Shown: piece after piece, positions 23,471-37,440 of the stretch | Layout: every line of letters starts with the position of its first letter | Position numbering within the stretch: the stretch's first letter is position 1 | Origin: Juglans regia | Lineage: Eukaryota; Streptophyta; Magnoliopsida; Fagales; Juglandaceae | NCBI RefSeq assembly: GCF_001411555.2 | Contig: NC_049911.1 | Coordinates: 34,919,340-34,983,339, forward strand | Direction: 5' to 3' | Length of the DNA stretch: 64,000 bases | Position numbers and translations under genes: made by a program | Notes under the pieces: generated by a model | The model's database searches: none | What the model was told of the DNA's origin: nothing | What the model saw: only the letters and a program-made list of their open reading frames with translations

Positions 23471-24504
23471 ACCAATTGCCGACATCTGAAAAAAAGAAAA
23501 AAGCAAGATTTTTTTTTTTTAATCATAGTAATGGTGAATGAAGGTGAGACATCCATGGAAATATTAAAGCCGCCCTTAGAATTGCATTTAAGTTCTAAAC
23601 GCTGATGCATAAAGGATGTTGACAATTATCATAAGTGTCAGAGAAAAGATAAAAAAACAAGATTTATATCAAACTCATTCACAGTAGCATTCCTGTTTGG
23701 AAGTTTATTTTCTGGTATATAGGTATGCAAATCAATGAACCCAAGAATGCTGAGAGAGAGAGAGAGAGAGAGCAAACGACAAATAGCAGTTGGTCTTTTT
23801 ATTCCGTGAGCTTATGCTGTTCAGGAAACGTTCCAGTGGACAAAATGCAGAATGTGGATACCATGTGGCAGCAGATGACAACCCATTGATCAATTCGGCC
23901 ATTAAAGATAAAAGAAACGTTGTGCCCTTCGTAGCACCTAATGTTGCAGTTGTAAAGCTTGCAGATAACTACTACTTTCCTCTTGTCCTCATATTGCAAA
24001 AGAGTTCTATTTCCTTATTCATGACATTTTCTTTTCCTGAGATAAGGATTCCCCATTTCTTCTTATGGTAGTTTATGGGCAAAAGCAGTCGGCAATTGGA
24101 AACCTTTGTCACTGGAACCCCAAAAACTAATGACATGCCAGACTGTACTTGCCAAACCTTCTTTTCCTGAGCCCATCACCTCTTCTTATTGGTTCGCATA
24201 TGCACATGTAATTTATGTCAGACGTGATGTTAGAGAGCAAAACAACAGTTGTTGTAGGATATGTTTAAGGTGAATGTTATGGATCGCCATTATTCACTCC
24301 TATGCTTAACATCTGTAGCTTTTTTATAGGACGTTGAGGTGTTTTTTTTTTCCAAGGTGTGGGTACTATGTTTTATGCGCTTTTTCCACTAAGGAATGCG
24401 TGCTTTTTGGTTTGGCAGTATCTGTTCAAGTCGTTCGGAGTCTGGAACTACTGTTTCTTGAAAGATGAATGTGACGGGCCTCATCCTATTGACTCAGTCG
24501 TTGC

Positions 24505-24512
24505 TTATATAG
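24505..24512 (+). promoter_or_regulatory. TATA box of the peroxidase gene
   Basis: TTATATAG is centred about 40 bases before the ATG at 24550, which would leave a leader of only ~10-15 bases if used. If transcription starts further down, the Met at 24562 could be used instead. Position and sequence fit a plant TATA box; use is inferred. Confidence 0.45.
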
Positions 24513-24549
24513 CAGCGCCAATTACTGAGCCAAACCAAACGTTAGTAAC

Positions 24550-26317
24550 ATGAACCCAAAAATGCCCAACAAAAGTCTTCACTGTCTTTCCTTTCTACTC
24601 CTCCTTACTGTAGCTTATGCTCACCTTCATGTCGACCATTACCGACACTCATGCCCGAATGTTGAAGCAATCGTCCGCTCTGCAGTTAAACAGAAATTCC
24701 AGGAGACATTTGTGACAGCTCCTGCCACTCTTCGGCTCTTCTTTCACGACTGTTTTGTCCGGGTTTTTGTTCCTTCTCCTAAACTCCATTTTGCATGTTA
24801 ATGTTCATCTTTAAGACAAAAAGATGTGTTTTTCAACAGGGTTGTGATGCTTCGGTGATTTTGGCTACAAGAAATCACACATCAGAGAAGGATAATGCAG
24901 ATGATCTTTCACTAGCTGGGGATGGGTTTGACACAGTGATTAAAGCCAAAGCTGCAGTTGATAGTGTTCCCCAGTGTAGGAATAAGGTTTCATGTGCTGA
25001 TATATTGGCCATGGCCACTAGGGATGTTGTTGCTCTGGTAATTAATAACCATCCCTCTTATAGAAAACATTAATATTTCATTTTTATTCAAGATTCAAAT
25101 GATTCTAACTGCTAATTATTATAGAGCGCTACACAAAATTATTAAGAATGATTGCTTTTTCTCTTTCAACTGGTGGGGTATTTCTTTTTCATTGAAGCTT
25201 GTAAATGAATTTTGTGCAGACAGGGGGACCAACTTATGATGTAGAATTGGGAAGACTTGATGGCAGGATATCTACCAGAGCTAGTGTCCGGCACCACCTC
25301 CCTCATCCTGACTTTAAATTGAACCAACTCCATTCTTTGTTTACCTCACATGGTCTCTCCAAAACAGATCTAATCGCACTATCAGGTACCATATTTCCTT
25401 ACTGTTGGGGCAAGGAGAGCTCGAAAGATTCTTACTATAGCTGGGGTCCAATCATCACCAGCCAATTTTACTGTCAGCAGTTCTTCAGCCGAAAAAAAAA
25501 AGTCAGGCATAATTTTGAGAAACTTTGATACTGCTTTTTTGTGAAAAATTTAATTTTTTAATAGCCGATCAAACTCTTTTTTAGAGTGATTACGTGGTGA
25601 TTATGGACTTCACAGTTGTACGTAAAATTATTCTAAAGATCTGATCTATCAAAACATACAAAAACAAAAAAAAAAAGCAAACTTTAACTAAATGCGCTAT
25701 AAAAAAATATAGAATAATTGAAGTTATAATGGTATGGTGATTCGCCTTCTGTTTTACAAGATTTTCCAAAGTCAGCCACCACTTGCATGAGTCTGAACCT
25801 ACTCTTGTGAACTGGAAAACACTAACATTAGAAAATTGTTTACTTTTTCAAGTCTTTACAGTTGCCAAACTTATTCAATCTTTACTAGCTAAAGAAATGA
25901 ATTACTGCAGGAGCACATACTATCGGGTTCGCACACTGCAAACTGTTCTTTGATCGGATCCACAACTTCAAAAGCAGCAACAGAATTGATCCAACACTTG
26001 ATCCGGCATATGGAAAGTATCTACGGGAAGTTTGCCCCAAAAATATAGACCCCAGACTTGTCATTGACATGGACCCAAACACACCTCGAAAATTTGATAA
26101 CATGTACTACAAGAACCTTCAGCAAGGGATGGGCTTATTCACCTCCGATCAATCTTTGTTTACTGACAAGAGATCGAGAAAAATTGTGAACCTATTTGCT
26201 TCCAATAACACAGCTTTTGAACAAGCTTTTGTTGCTGCCATTACTAAGCTTGGGCGGGTGGGGGTCCGGACTGGAAACCAAGGTGAGATTAGGCACAACT
26301 GTGCTATGGTGAACTAG
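24550..26317 (+). CDS. class III secretory peroxidase (PER16/PER45-like)
   Basis: Exons 24550-24762, 24840-25037, 25220-25385 and 25911-26317 give 327 residues, the normal family size, with the classic four-exon structure. Residues 1-24 form a signal peptide ([12 protein letters not shown]), so the enzyme is secreted to the cell wall or vacuole. The distal haem site is RLFFHDCF with Arg62 and His66; the proximal site is [13 protein letters not shown] with His195. The signature [18 protein letters not shown] follows the domain order of PER16, PER45, PER55 and PER73. Such enzymes oxidise phenolics with H2O2 in lignin and suberin formation or reactive-oxygen control. No signs of inactivation. 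The neighbouring H+-ATPase is convergent, 620 bases away. Confidence 0.95.
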
Positions 26318-26937
26318 ATGATATCTTTTCTGTGTAAGATTTGTAAGTCAGAAAACATTTTACTCCTCATTTGTAGATTTTATCTGATCATTTTGTAATA
26401 ATATTAATATTGAAAGCATCAATGGGGGTGTCAGCGACTCAGCCATGTGTTCATTAAAAGAGCTTCTACAATTGTGTAAGTGCATCTTTCAATTCACTTA
26501 TTTATCTTCCTAGTATGTCTGTTGGCCGGAAAGCCTCAGAATCGATGACTAAAAAGGGGAAACCAAATACACACCATTTTATATGCAACTTAGAAGCAAG
26601 TTTTCTTTTTTATTCTTTTTTGGCTTTATGCCTATAAAACAGTATTAGAACGAGAGAAAGTTAATCTGCCTGATTTGTTTCGTCATTTCATGCATGAGAG
26701 AGAGAGAGAGAGAGAGAGTAAATGGTATCATTTGGCTTCAAAAGAGAACAGTGCCTTCTTCTGCACTTATAATAGATAAAAATTAACAGGCAATATAGTA
26801 ACTACTGGAATTTTACCAAGAGGATTATCACTCTGACCTAGAGATAAAGTTTTAGGCCATCTCTATCATCATGAATGGCATTATCTGGGAAAACATGAAA
26901 CTAGAGATCTCTCTCTAAGGAAGACTATATGAACTTT
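26318..26937. other. convergent intergenic region, peroxidase / H+-ATPase 3' ends
   Basis: Overlapping 3' untranslated regions are likely. Contains a GA microsatellite at 26696-26719 and no gene. Confidence 0.6.
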
Positions 26938-28045
26938 TTAAACTGTGTAATGTTGCTGGATTGTATCGATATCTAGTCCTTTCAGCTTCACCACTGACTC
27001 AACATGCCCCTTCAGGGTATGAAGCTCCCTTAGCCTGCACAATTTAAAACCAAAGGAAATAAATTAAAACCCTCCGCAAATATCATCAGTGTGTAGCAGG
27101 AAAGAATGAAAATGGCAAAAGTCTCCCCAACATTGGACGCCAGAAAACATGACTTCAAACTTCTGGAAATGGTCGTATAAATGTTCTACTAAGCTTACCT
27201 TGCAACCTCAGCTCGTCGCTTGGCTTGCTCTGCAATCTCTGAAAGCTCCCTGTAACTACTCTTATCAGAGAAGACGTTGGATGTTTCAGGTGGTTGAAGA
27301 CCATGTAGGGTCCTCTGCGCAGTTGCCCACTGTGCTTCTCTCTCTTCTTTGCCATAGTCTTTCTTTGTAGTGAAAGCAGTCTGTTGGGGGAAGGAAGCAG
27401 AACAATCAATCAAATGAAAAGCAAGAGGAATAATACTAGATAGATTATTCTAAAAAGAAAAAGACCCATCATTAGAAAAACATAAATGGAACTGAAAGAA
27501 CAATACCTTGTTCTCCAAAAGATTATCCCAGGCCTTCCCACTTTGAATGTATCGGATTGCAAATTTGAGGCAATCAAGTGGGAAATACGTTACAATACTA
27601 TAAAGCCAGACTACACCGGCCCAACCCCACCCAGCTCCTTTAATACGTGCAAAACCCCAATCTGCATAGACGGCTATGAAAGTAGCTACCTGCAAATTAC
27701 AGAATGTGCAGTTATTTTGTTGAACAGAGCGTTAACCATTTCACCAACAAATCCATATATCAAGTCTTCAATGTCTAACGCGCAGAAACACAAAGAATAG
27801 CAAGCCTAGGAAGTCTCATTTCTGAAAAAAGACAGACATTTTATAAAAGGTACGTCCTTAAACTATTCAACACAATTAAATGGTATTAAAAAAAAGAGTG
27901 AGCGATCTAACTATTCCTCACCGCAAAGCCCACAGCAACACACTCATTCATCTGTTTAACATTCTCCCTTTGCTCCTCTTTTACACTGTAACTACATTCT
28001 CGTTTAACGTTTCACAAAGAACTATAGCGTTTGACAAGGCAAGCT

Positions 28046-28085
<40 letters not shown>

Positions 28086-31000
28086 TGCTCTTAGATTAAA
28101 TACTTACCAGCTGAGCAAGTACAAAAGCAGTGAGCAAGAGAAGTCCAGGTCGTTCAATGAAGGACCAGCTGCGAGACCTTGTGACGAAAATAAGGGCCTG
28201 GCTTATAATACTAACTTGCAGGTACAAAGCCGCCATCATTTCTTTATCGTTATGTCTCAATGATCTCACGTGAAATTTGTCCTGAATAACAAAGTAAGAA
28301 AGATAAATAAAATGATATCTAAATAACAAAAATAGTGCACATTCACTTGCGCAGCCGGGATTTTAAAGCATACCATTAAACATTGAACAAATGGGTTAAT
28401 TTGTTTCAAATACAATTAAAGAAAGTTCTAAATGCAAAAATAACATAAACCATAATTGAAAGTTGATGAATTAGTAAAGTGACCTCAAGTTGATGAATAC
28501 TAAATGTATACGAACTTCCTTAAAAGTATCACGAATCCTTAAAAGACAAAAACAGTGTTCTTTAGTTCTTACTCTTTTCTTTTTTTAAGCTTCTTAATAT
28601 TGAACTGTCTTCTCCATTGTTTACTTTTTGTCTGTTGAAAGGGGGCCCTAAACAATGCAAGAGGAAGTGGAGTTGCCAACCAAAAAAGATTATATATCTT
28701 TTGAAAAAGGGAACAAGGAACACGAATAGAATAGAATGCCCAATTATTCTTGGTCATTTACCAACAAAAGGGAATAAAATCAACAGATAGGTGAAGTAGG
28801 GCAGTGTCTCTGTTTTGCTTTTTCTTGAAGGAATTTATAAAGTTGGTTTAATAATAAGAGCGACGAAGCAGTTATAATTACCGAGAAAAAGTCGGTGTCT
28901 TTCATAACCCAAAAGAATATCACTGTCATTAGTGCCAAGTAACCTCCGAGCACAATGCCAGTAGCAAAAATTTCTTTCAGTTTCCAGCTGTCTGGCTGTG
29001 GAGATGGCTTCACCCGATCCTTTGATATTGTCATGATCGTACCTAGAGAGATGGTAATGCACAAAATCAGACTCATAATCATGCAAAAGTCAGTCAGTCA
29101 TGGTATATTGTATGGAGAGACATATTCAGAGTGACTTGAAAATATGTCTTACCGTCGTTTAATATGGCAATGATTAGAACCATGAATGGTGCGAAATCGA
29201 ACTTCCATATCAAAGCAATAAACATGAATCCAAACTGCCAGATCAGAATAATTGAAAAATGTATTAGAATCTATAAAGGACTCGCTAAATAACAGCATTA
29301 CTTGAATTATCAGTTGACATGTATATAGAATCTGTAATTATTTGTACACCTACCACTATACGAATTGTGATTGAAACTGCATATATCTGCAGAGGAGAGA
29401 GAGTACACGTGAGCATAGACACCTCTTAAACATAACTGAAACTTAAGAATGACGATGAAAGGTAACTGACTGTGTAATTCTTCATCCTCTGGAAAATGGC
29501 CCTGCTGGTCAGCACAGCACTAATAATTACACTCAAACCAGGTTCAGTGAGTACAATGTCCGAAGCACCTCTAGCAGCATCAGTAGCATCAGCAACAGCA
29601 ATTCCAATATCTGCCTTCTTTAAAGCAGGGGCATCATTGACACCATCTCCTGTCATTCCACAGATGTGCTTCCTCTCTTGCAGCTTCTTCACAATTTCAT
29701 ATTTGTGTTCTACCAATTTCAAAGGAGAGTTAGAACAAGGAAACATGGCCATAACCTTTAAACTTACAAATAAGAAAAATAAAGATATAAAAAGCGCAAA
29801 CATGCGCGCTCGCGCACAAATCCACACCTGGAAAAACTCCTGCAAACCCATCAGCCTTCTCGATCAACTCGTCTACGGGAAGGGCTGCAATTGAAGCATC
29901 CTTGTTTTGGCCAAGCAATGAAGAAGAGGGGTACATATTTGTTCCCATTCCAAGCCTCCGACCCGTTTCCTTGCCAATGGCAAGCTGATCCCCTGGAAAT
30001 ATCTTAAGCAATGAAAAAACAGTAGAAAATGAAAACAAGCATAAAGAGGACAAGTGTTTCAATGAGATCTACCTGTAATCATCTTGACATTCACTCCAAG
30101 GTTAAGTGCTCTTCTGATGGTTTCTGCACTGTCATGCCTAGGAGGATCAAAGAGAGGCAACAAACCAACGAACTGCCAAGGTGCTCCTGGACTATCTTTT
30201 GTTTTCTCAGGTATTTCCTGCAGACAAAATTCATAAAGGGAATAATGAGATTCTGTATTCAATTAGTGTCAGCGTTGGATGTTTCTAAATGCTACATTTC
30301 ATCAAACCTGTCTTGCAACAGCTAAAGATCGAAGACCACGTTCAGCAAACTTATCAATCACTGCATGAACCCTTTTCCTAACATCTTCCTTGCAGTTGCA
30401 AAGGTTTATTATCTGTGTTTTTGGGAGAATACAAACACATGAACAATTATTTTGCAAACAATTTCTTATAACTTGATAACATGGGAAAAACCAGGTTACC
30501 TGCTCAGGAGCACCTTTACTGGCACGGTGCCAATTTCCACTTTCATCGATGTAGGTAAGAGCAGTCCTCTTATCGACAGGGTTGAATGGAAAGAAATGAA
30601 TCTCTTTGACACCAGCTCGCGCCTGCAGAATTAACAATGATATAATCATGCAGCACGATTCTTTAGAAATTACTGTGTTAATCAAATAAAAACCAAGGGG
30701 CTCCAAATCATACCTCCTTCGGATCAGCAAGCATCCCTACAATAGCAGCATCAATGGCATCTTGATTTTCAGTCCTAGAAGCCCTTGCTGCAAGAAGCAT
30801 AACATGCTCTTTCTCCACGCCCTTAGCAAACACTTCTATCAAATTTCTGTCAACGGTCAACTTATTCAGGGTTAGAGTCCCAGTTTTGTCACTGCAGAGG
30901 ACATCCATGCCAGCCATTTCTTCAATGGCAGTCATTCTCTTTGTAATAGCACCCTGCTGAGAGAGCCTGTGGGAGCCAATGGCCATGGTGACAGACAAAA

Positions 31001-34000
31001 CAGTAGGCATGGCAATCGGAATTCCCCCGATCAAGAGAACCAGAAGATTGTCAATTCCATCCCTATACTCGCGATGTTGTATTGGGTACATGACAATAAG
31101 CTCAACGGCTATTCCAACAGCGATTGAACAAATGCAGAAATTACCAATTGCAGTGAGAACTTTCTGGAAGTGCCCAACTTGATTGGTGCTATCAACCAAA
31201 TGCGCAGCTTTACCGAAAAAGGTGTGGACGCCAGTAGCGATCACGACTGCCTCTATTTCACCCTGTTTACAAGTTGAGCCAGAAAATACTTCATCTGAAG
31301 GGTTCTTAGTAACAGGAAGGGATTCTCCAGTTAGAGCAGATTGGTCAATTTTTAAAGGATCACCCTCTAGAAGACGGGCATCAGCAGGAATAATATCTCC
31401 CAATTTGATGCTAATAATGTCTCCTGGAACCAAAATGGAAGCATCCTGTTCACTCCACCGACCATCTCTCAGAACCTGCATTATATCGCCACAAGAAACT
31501 GTTATACTAAAAGTGGGAGAGAGAGAGAGAGAGAGAGAGAATAACAGCACAAAGTTAAGCACATGAAGTTTGTAAATGTGTTTTGCACCTTAGTCTTGGG
31601 GGCAAGACCAGCCATAAGGGCTGCAGCAGCATTGCCAGCATTGTTTTCTTCGATGAAACTGATTGTCGAGTTAATCACCAATAGGACAACAATACCAACA
31701 AAATCCTGCCAATCTGGAGGTCTTCCACCGCCATTTGCCAAGGCTATAGCCATGATTGCAGCAGCTTCCATGACCCAAGATAATGGGTTCCACATAAAAC
31801 CCAAAAACTTGAGAACTTTGCTTTCCTGTTAGAGAAACATGAAATGATCATTGCATGTCAACAAAAAAGAAGTCAATAATATAGCAAATTGAAGAGGAAA
31901 CAAGTGTCATCAATCAATGGTTATATATGGACAGGACCTTTTTCTCTTCTAGTTTGTTTGGTCCAAAAACTTGAAGCCTGTTGGCTCCTTCCTCTGACGT
32001 TAGACCTTCCCTTGAACATTTCAACTGCTCGAACACTTCCTCAATTGGAATTCTTTCCTGTTAACAGAAGAAAAAAAAATCTTCAATATTCTTCATGCAT
32101 TATCTATAAACTAGTAACCAGATAGTATTAATGTCGTAACTACTATGGAATCAATCAAGTGCAACTCGTCATGTTGCAAAGCATGATTGTTTTCAGAGAA
32201 ATTGAGAAATGGAATTCATCGAAAGGATAGACAACAAATGTCATCTGATTCTAGACAACGATAACACTAAAATTTAGTGCTTATTGTGAAATTCAAACTT
32301 TAGTCAAGGCTCTCAATTAGTTACAACATTCAGAAAATCACACAATTCTGGATCACCAAAATTCCATACTACTCGGTAGGATCATGGGGTTGCGGGTCTC
32401 CTTTATGAAGATTGACACGTTCTTTTGTTGGAAATCAAATTCCAATTTCCTTTACATGAGCAATACCCGTTTGGTTTTCAAAAATTATTTTGATGCCACC
32501 ATGTAAATTGTTCTCTCTTTGTTAGGAGAAGCTCTGCGCTTTCCCCTTACTCTTCACAACAGTCGGAACATGTGTGAGCGGGAGGGACAATAGGGTTACC
32601 ATTCCACACAGGTTTCCAATGGGGGGAAAGAAATCAACTCTTGCAGTACCGTTTGCTAATATTGGCGCGTCTAATAATCTCATAAAAAGAGCTCGATTTA
32701 GAAATCTTTAAACTTGTTCCTATAAGGATATTTTCTAATTAAGAATTATAAGTTCAACACAATGCCAACAATTTCCATTGGTTTATGGCATGCATGCAAT
32801 CTGCTTAAGCACAGTACGCATACATGTGAATTCGTCCATGGAACGAATATCGTCACTGTCCTTGACTTCAACTGTTTGTTTGGAATCTTGACCTACAGAT
32901 TATCAACTTGCATATTGAATTATTAGGTTGATTGGGTTTTCTTTCTTTCCTTTTTTTTTTCAAAAAAAGTTGCTTTGGAATACGACACTGGTCCCAATTT
33001 TACCTAACCCAAAAGCAGTAAAATAAAAGTCCAGAAAATAATATAATTCTTGATTTAAAAAAATAACAAGAAATATTTAATATATATATATATAGGTAAA
33101 GGGACAAAAGTACCACGGAAGTACTACAAAACCCAAAAATTAGCACAGAAGAATGAGAGACAGAGAGCCGGACCAGTACGATATAACAAGACAGAACAGC
33201 AATCACAGGATCCTAGCTGTGGTATAAGGTTCTTTAATGCAAATAAAATAGTAAAATAATCTGACTGCCATGAAAAAATATATTTATATATATATAGAAT
33301 ATATAATTTTGAGAGGTAAAAAAAAAAGGTCTCCGGTGATCATACGCGCTTAAGATGGCGGTTGATGACAAAAGTGGAAACAGCCTTTAAGGTTGATTAC
33401 CTGTTCAGCCACGTTCTGTGAACGAAGCGTGCGTTGTCAAGCCGCAGATTCCATGTGATAGGGCGCACGGATCATATATTTTCTCCCTTTTTTCCTTATC
33501 CGGGTTTTCATTTTTTCCTTCTTTAATTTGTGTGATGCAGAATGAACTCCTAAATTAATTATTGGGGCTTGAAAATTGTTTACGAATAGGAACAGGATCA
33601 TCAGGACCGTCCAAGCCCCCTCTCTGGAGCCACGAGAATGTGGAGCCACGTGTCCTGAACGACCCTGATGCGGTGACTGTATTTTTGTGGCTTCAAAAGT
33701 CGCCGTCGTTCATGCGTCCCGTCGCCGATATGACGTGGACAAAACTCACAGGCAACCCGAAAGGGAAATCTCCGATACTTATCCCGCCGAAACATTAACA
33801 GAAAGGATTATCTTTTGTGAACTCGAAATTAAGCTCAACACACACACACAAAGAGGTCATTTTCTTTCACTGGAATGATTTGAAAATGCTAAAAATCATC
33901 TTTTGGTCGAAGAGAAAAGGTAGGAAAAAAGTACGGACATGTTCTTCAGATCTACGCCATCCAAAATAAGCAAAACACATCGAACAAAAATAAAGAAAAA

Positions 34001-34302
34001 GATATATATATATACACACACAATCGGGATTGCTCGAAAATATTTTGAGTTCCGAAAAGATATAAATATAGAGTGAAACGAGTAATAATCCGCATGCATG
34101 GATCGCTCGAGTTGGTTTTAGCCCTTTAACATATCAGAACGAAAACAAAAGGTAAAATTTTTTGGATCCACTGAAAGAAGTTTTCTCGGGAACCAAACAT
34201 ATTCATACAGAGAGAGAGAGAGAGAGAGGGAGGGAGAGAGAGTACCAGATCAACAGACTCATTTTTAATCTCCTCAAGACTGATGCCCTTGTCGCTAGCC
34301 AT
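26938..34302 (-). CDS. plasma-membrane H+-ATPase (P3A-type ATPase), complete
   Basis: Sixteen exons: 34302-34246, 32057-31938, 31825-31589, 31475-30714, 30622-30500, 30412-30308, 30217-30073, 29992-29828, 29709-29471, 29386-29354, 29234-29153, 29042-28882, 28281-28108, 27689-27507, 27380-27199, 27034-26938. They total 954 residues, the family's size, and every junction keeps frame. Visible hallmarks: actuator TGES (187-190), phosphorylated Asp334 in DKTGT, nucleotide-site KGAPEQ, TGD (Asp518), GDGVNDAP, transport residues Asn111, Arg660 and Asp689 (AHA2 N106, R655, D684), and a C-terminal regulatory domain from ~863 with TLHGLQPPE and a final HYTV, whose penultimate Thr is the 14-3-3-binding phosphosite of the family. 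It pumps protons out of the cell and energises transport. The C-terminus resembles the AHA1/2/3/5 group. A paralogue lies at 55113-62168. Confidence 0.97.
28048..28080. repeat. (GA)n microsatellite in H+-ATPase intron 13
   Basis: GA tract of about 33 bases lying ~30 bases from the exon 13 donor, on the intron side. Confidence 0.95.
34209..34242. repeat. (GA)n tract at the start of H+-ATPase intron 1
   Basis: GA-rich tract adjoining the exon 1 donor (CT-rich on the transcribed strand). An equivalent tract sits at the same place in the second H+-ATPase gene (62081-62102). Confidence 0.95.
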
Positions 34303-34831
34303 GTTGGAAAGCAGGCGAAACTATAGCCTGAGGTAACAAGAAACGGAATCGGAACAGAAACCCCTTAAGCGAGAGAAGCAGATCAAATTTATAGTAGAAA
34401 ATACATGGTGGAAGAACTACAACCACTGCGTCAAAAATGAAAAAGGAAAAAGAAAATCAAATGGCAGAGAGAGAGAGAGTAGATGCCGACGGTGTTGTAT
34501 GATTACGAAGGACGCAATGAGGCACTTGGGTTCCTGCCTATTTTGATTTTATACACAGCCAAGACGACGTTGGGTTGCTGAAGAAGACTTGCGGGGACGA
34601 TTCTCTACGGGGGGACCCAAATTCCCCACCAATCCGCACTTTATGCTCCGTTCAAGACCTCTGACTTCCCACACGCTCCTTCGTATCCCACGCTCCTGAT
34701 TATATTACACTCTCACTCGTGACCTACTCCTCAGGTAGTTCAGGTCAGGTTCGGGTTTTTTAGCCCGTCGGGTTTTTTTTTTCTCTCTCTCTTGTTTCTA
34801 TTGTCTTTTTTAGAAAAAAAAAATGTTTAAT

Positions 34832-35031
34832 AGTCCCATTTAGTAGTGAGATAATATAAAATAATTTTAAATTAAATTTTAAAGTTGAATAAAATATTAT
34901 TTTTTAATATTATTATTGTTTTAAAATTTTAAAAAAGTTAAATTATTTATTATATTTTATATATAAATTTAAAAAAATATTAATGATAAGATGAGATGAA
35001 TTGAGAATATTTCTGTATCCAAACAAGACCT
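34832..35031. mobile_element. AT-rich MITE (family 1, copy E)
   Basis: Left end TAGTCCCATTTAGTAGTGAGAT and right end GATGAGATGAATTGAGAA followed by ATCCAAACAAGACCTAAG, with the shared core AATATTATTATTGTTTTAAAATTT. The right end matches copies A and C. Confidence 0.65.
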
Positions 35032-36284
35032 AAGTCTCATGTTTTTTTCTTTTTAGTTTTTACTTAAAATAGAATAGTCAGAGATGATTACAAATTGAGC
35101 AGTAGTTTTAAGGAGATTTGTATATTTTTCTCCTTTTTGTTAATATTCTTACTAGAAAATCTGATAAATTGGTGTTGCTTGATATTACATGATTCATATT
35201 AAATCAAATTTAGAAGCAATTTAAATACGCTAGCATGCCTGATTCTTATGGGCTTTCCAAGCTCAAATTAGGCTGTATTTCCAAGGTTGGTTAAGATACT
35301 TATTTCACAGAAATAAATCAAATGTCATTATCGCAATTTACTTTTGGGTGATTTTTTCACAAGTTTAATGAGTCATTTTACTATAATATTTTAGAACATA
35401 GTGAACAATTTAAATTCGACCATCAATTCAACCACTTGAAATATGGGCTAGCTGTTAGGTTTTTCTCTTAAAATAAGTCCTTTTTGGTCATATTAAAAAA
35501 ATATTTGTTTTTCCTATTTTGTTTTTAGATTCATATTTAAAAAACCCCTTAATCTATCAAAAAACTAATTTATGATTAAATCAACCTATAAAGAAAAATA
35601 AATTGAAGCTGCAAATTAATATTTATATATAGCATATATATCTGCATACATTAATTCAGCATGTTAAAACCAATAACCTGCCAAAGTGGGTAGATAATAG
35701 ATATCCATGTAGATTCCTCCATTTAAATTCTGAGCAACCAAGCCAACTCTAACGCACGTACATTGTGCTTTCCTTCTTGATCTAGTACTACTCAACTCTG
35801 ATTAACGTGACACGAGTACTAGTCTTGTCACATAGTTGTAATATTCCATCTAAAGATTTAAGAATAATGGGCAAGGATTTGATGATCTTTCCCTCCATTT
35901 CATCATGTATATATTCTTAATATTATCTTTCCTTCCATTTAATAATCAAGTGTTCTTAATATATATATTTACTTTCCTTTTTATATTAACCAAATAAATT
36001 CACAAATTATTAATTAAAAAAGCTTTTACGATTTGGCATATGTTTTGGTTTGATTGGTTTCTTTCTAGGTTGGCCTACCCTCATTTCTATTTCAAATTAG
36101 TGGTTCACACTTTTAAATCTTGTATATATACTTTATTGATAAAATCTTTCTAATTAATTAGATTCATTAATGGTCATTCCATTTAGGTTATTTTATGTCG
36201 GTTTCTTTAATTATGACAGGTGTATTGACATAAAACATAATAATATTATAGTACAATATTATATATATATATATGAATATTGAT

Positions 36285-36635
36285 GATGAGTAATGTTAAA
36301 TATATAGAAAAAATTATACTCATCACCTTTATACTATACACTATACATAATTTTTTATTTTTTTTTATTTTTTTCTCTAATCAAATGTGTGATGTATAGA
36401 TGATGAGTAGAAAATTTTAATTATTTTAAAAAGAATAAAACTAAAAAAAAAATATTTTAAAAAAATAAAATTAAAATTAAAAATTAAAAATAAGTGTGGT
36501 GTGTGAGGATAATGAGTAGCAAAGCTCTAACATGTATACAAATAGAAAAATTATATTCATCATTCCTACAACATATATTTATTTTTATTTTTTATTTTTA
36601 ATAGGTGTGTAGTATAAAGATAATGAATAAAATAA
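36285..36635. mobile_element. AT-rich inverted-repeat element (family 2), possibly two copies
   Basis: Motifs ATACTCATCACCTTTATACTATACAC and GTGTGATGTATAGATGATGAGTAG are inverted relative to each other around a T-rich middle. A second partial copy (36540-36635) follows. Related sequence occurs at 41290-41500. Confidence 0.5.
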
Positions 36636-37221
36636 TTTAAATATATATAGTTTTAAAATGTACAAGATGCAAAATAATTTTTTTAATATAAATTTTAAAT
36701 TTATTCAATTTTTTTTTAAAAAAAAAAATATGCAAGATTTGTATAATCTACAAATCATTTTTCGTCCTAATTACTGTACGGAAAACCAAAAAAAAAAAAG
36801 GCACAGCCACTATTATTATATCAACGTAAAACAAACACCGTACATGTTCGACCGTCTGCGTGTCTTTAGAAAAAGAACCGTGCTAAATTGAAAATTGTAC
36901 GGGTGCTTCAGAGTTCAGAATTTTCAATTGAAGGAGAGATTACAAAGTACGTTCTGTTAGCTTAAATGGTACGGTATGGTGTAAGTTGACTACAACGTGT
37001 AAGACCCACGAGATTGCGTGGAAGCGTGTTGCTCACGCGCGGCAATGTGAACGCAGGGTGGGTGACACACACAATCCCCACCCTCGTTGAAATCACTGCG
37101 TAACCTTCGCATCTTTCACACGCCCCTGCGTCCCCACTGCAGAACCAGCTGCTGCCACGTCAGCAGTTAATATTTAAAAAAAAAAAAAAAACATTCTATG
37201 ACAAATTGTATAACAGAAGTT

Positions 37222-37440
37222 TAGTTCGGATTTAAACGTTCAATTGAGTTTAGATGATAAAATATTATTAAGATATTATTTTTTAATATTATTTTTATTT
37301 TAATATTTAAAAAAGTTGAATTATTTATATTTTTCTTATTGAATTGAACAAACTGGAGGGAATTCCTCAAATAATATTTTATATTAAGATTTAAAAAAAT
37401 TGTAATAATAAATTGAGATGGGTTTAAGATCTAAACGTAC
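37222..37440. mobile_element. AT-rich MITE (family 1, copy F)
   Basis: Inverted ends TTCGGATTTAAACGTTCAATTGAG and GAGATGGGTTTAAGATCTAAACGTAC; the same AATATTATTTTTATTTTAATATTT core is present. Diverged. Confidence 0.55.

Larger units (their letters stand above)
22086..24549. other. intergenic region between CENP-O and peroxidase
   Basis: Contains the CENP-O 3' untranslated region, a compound CT/CA microsatellite, one family-1 MITE, a short GA run near 23755-23772 and the peroxidase upstream region. No supported gene. Confidence 0.6.

Noticed and set aside
31183..31566. 127-codon plus-strand frame
   Set aside because: Antisense shadow of H+-ATPase exon 4.
36658..36891. 77-codon Asn/Phe-rich frame
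   Set aside because: AT-rich low-complexity DNA; no support.
37000..37170. GC-richer patch with palindromic TTGCTCACGCGCGG words, considered as an RNA gene
   Set aside because: No tRNA boxes or stable hairpin typical of a miRNA precursor could be recognised by eye.
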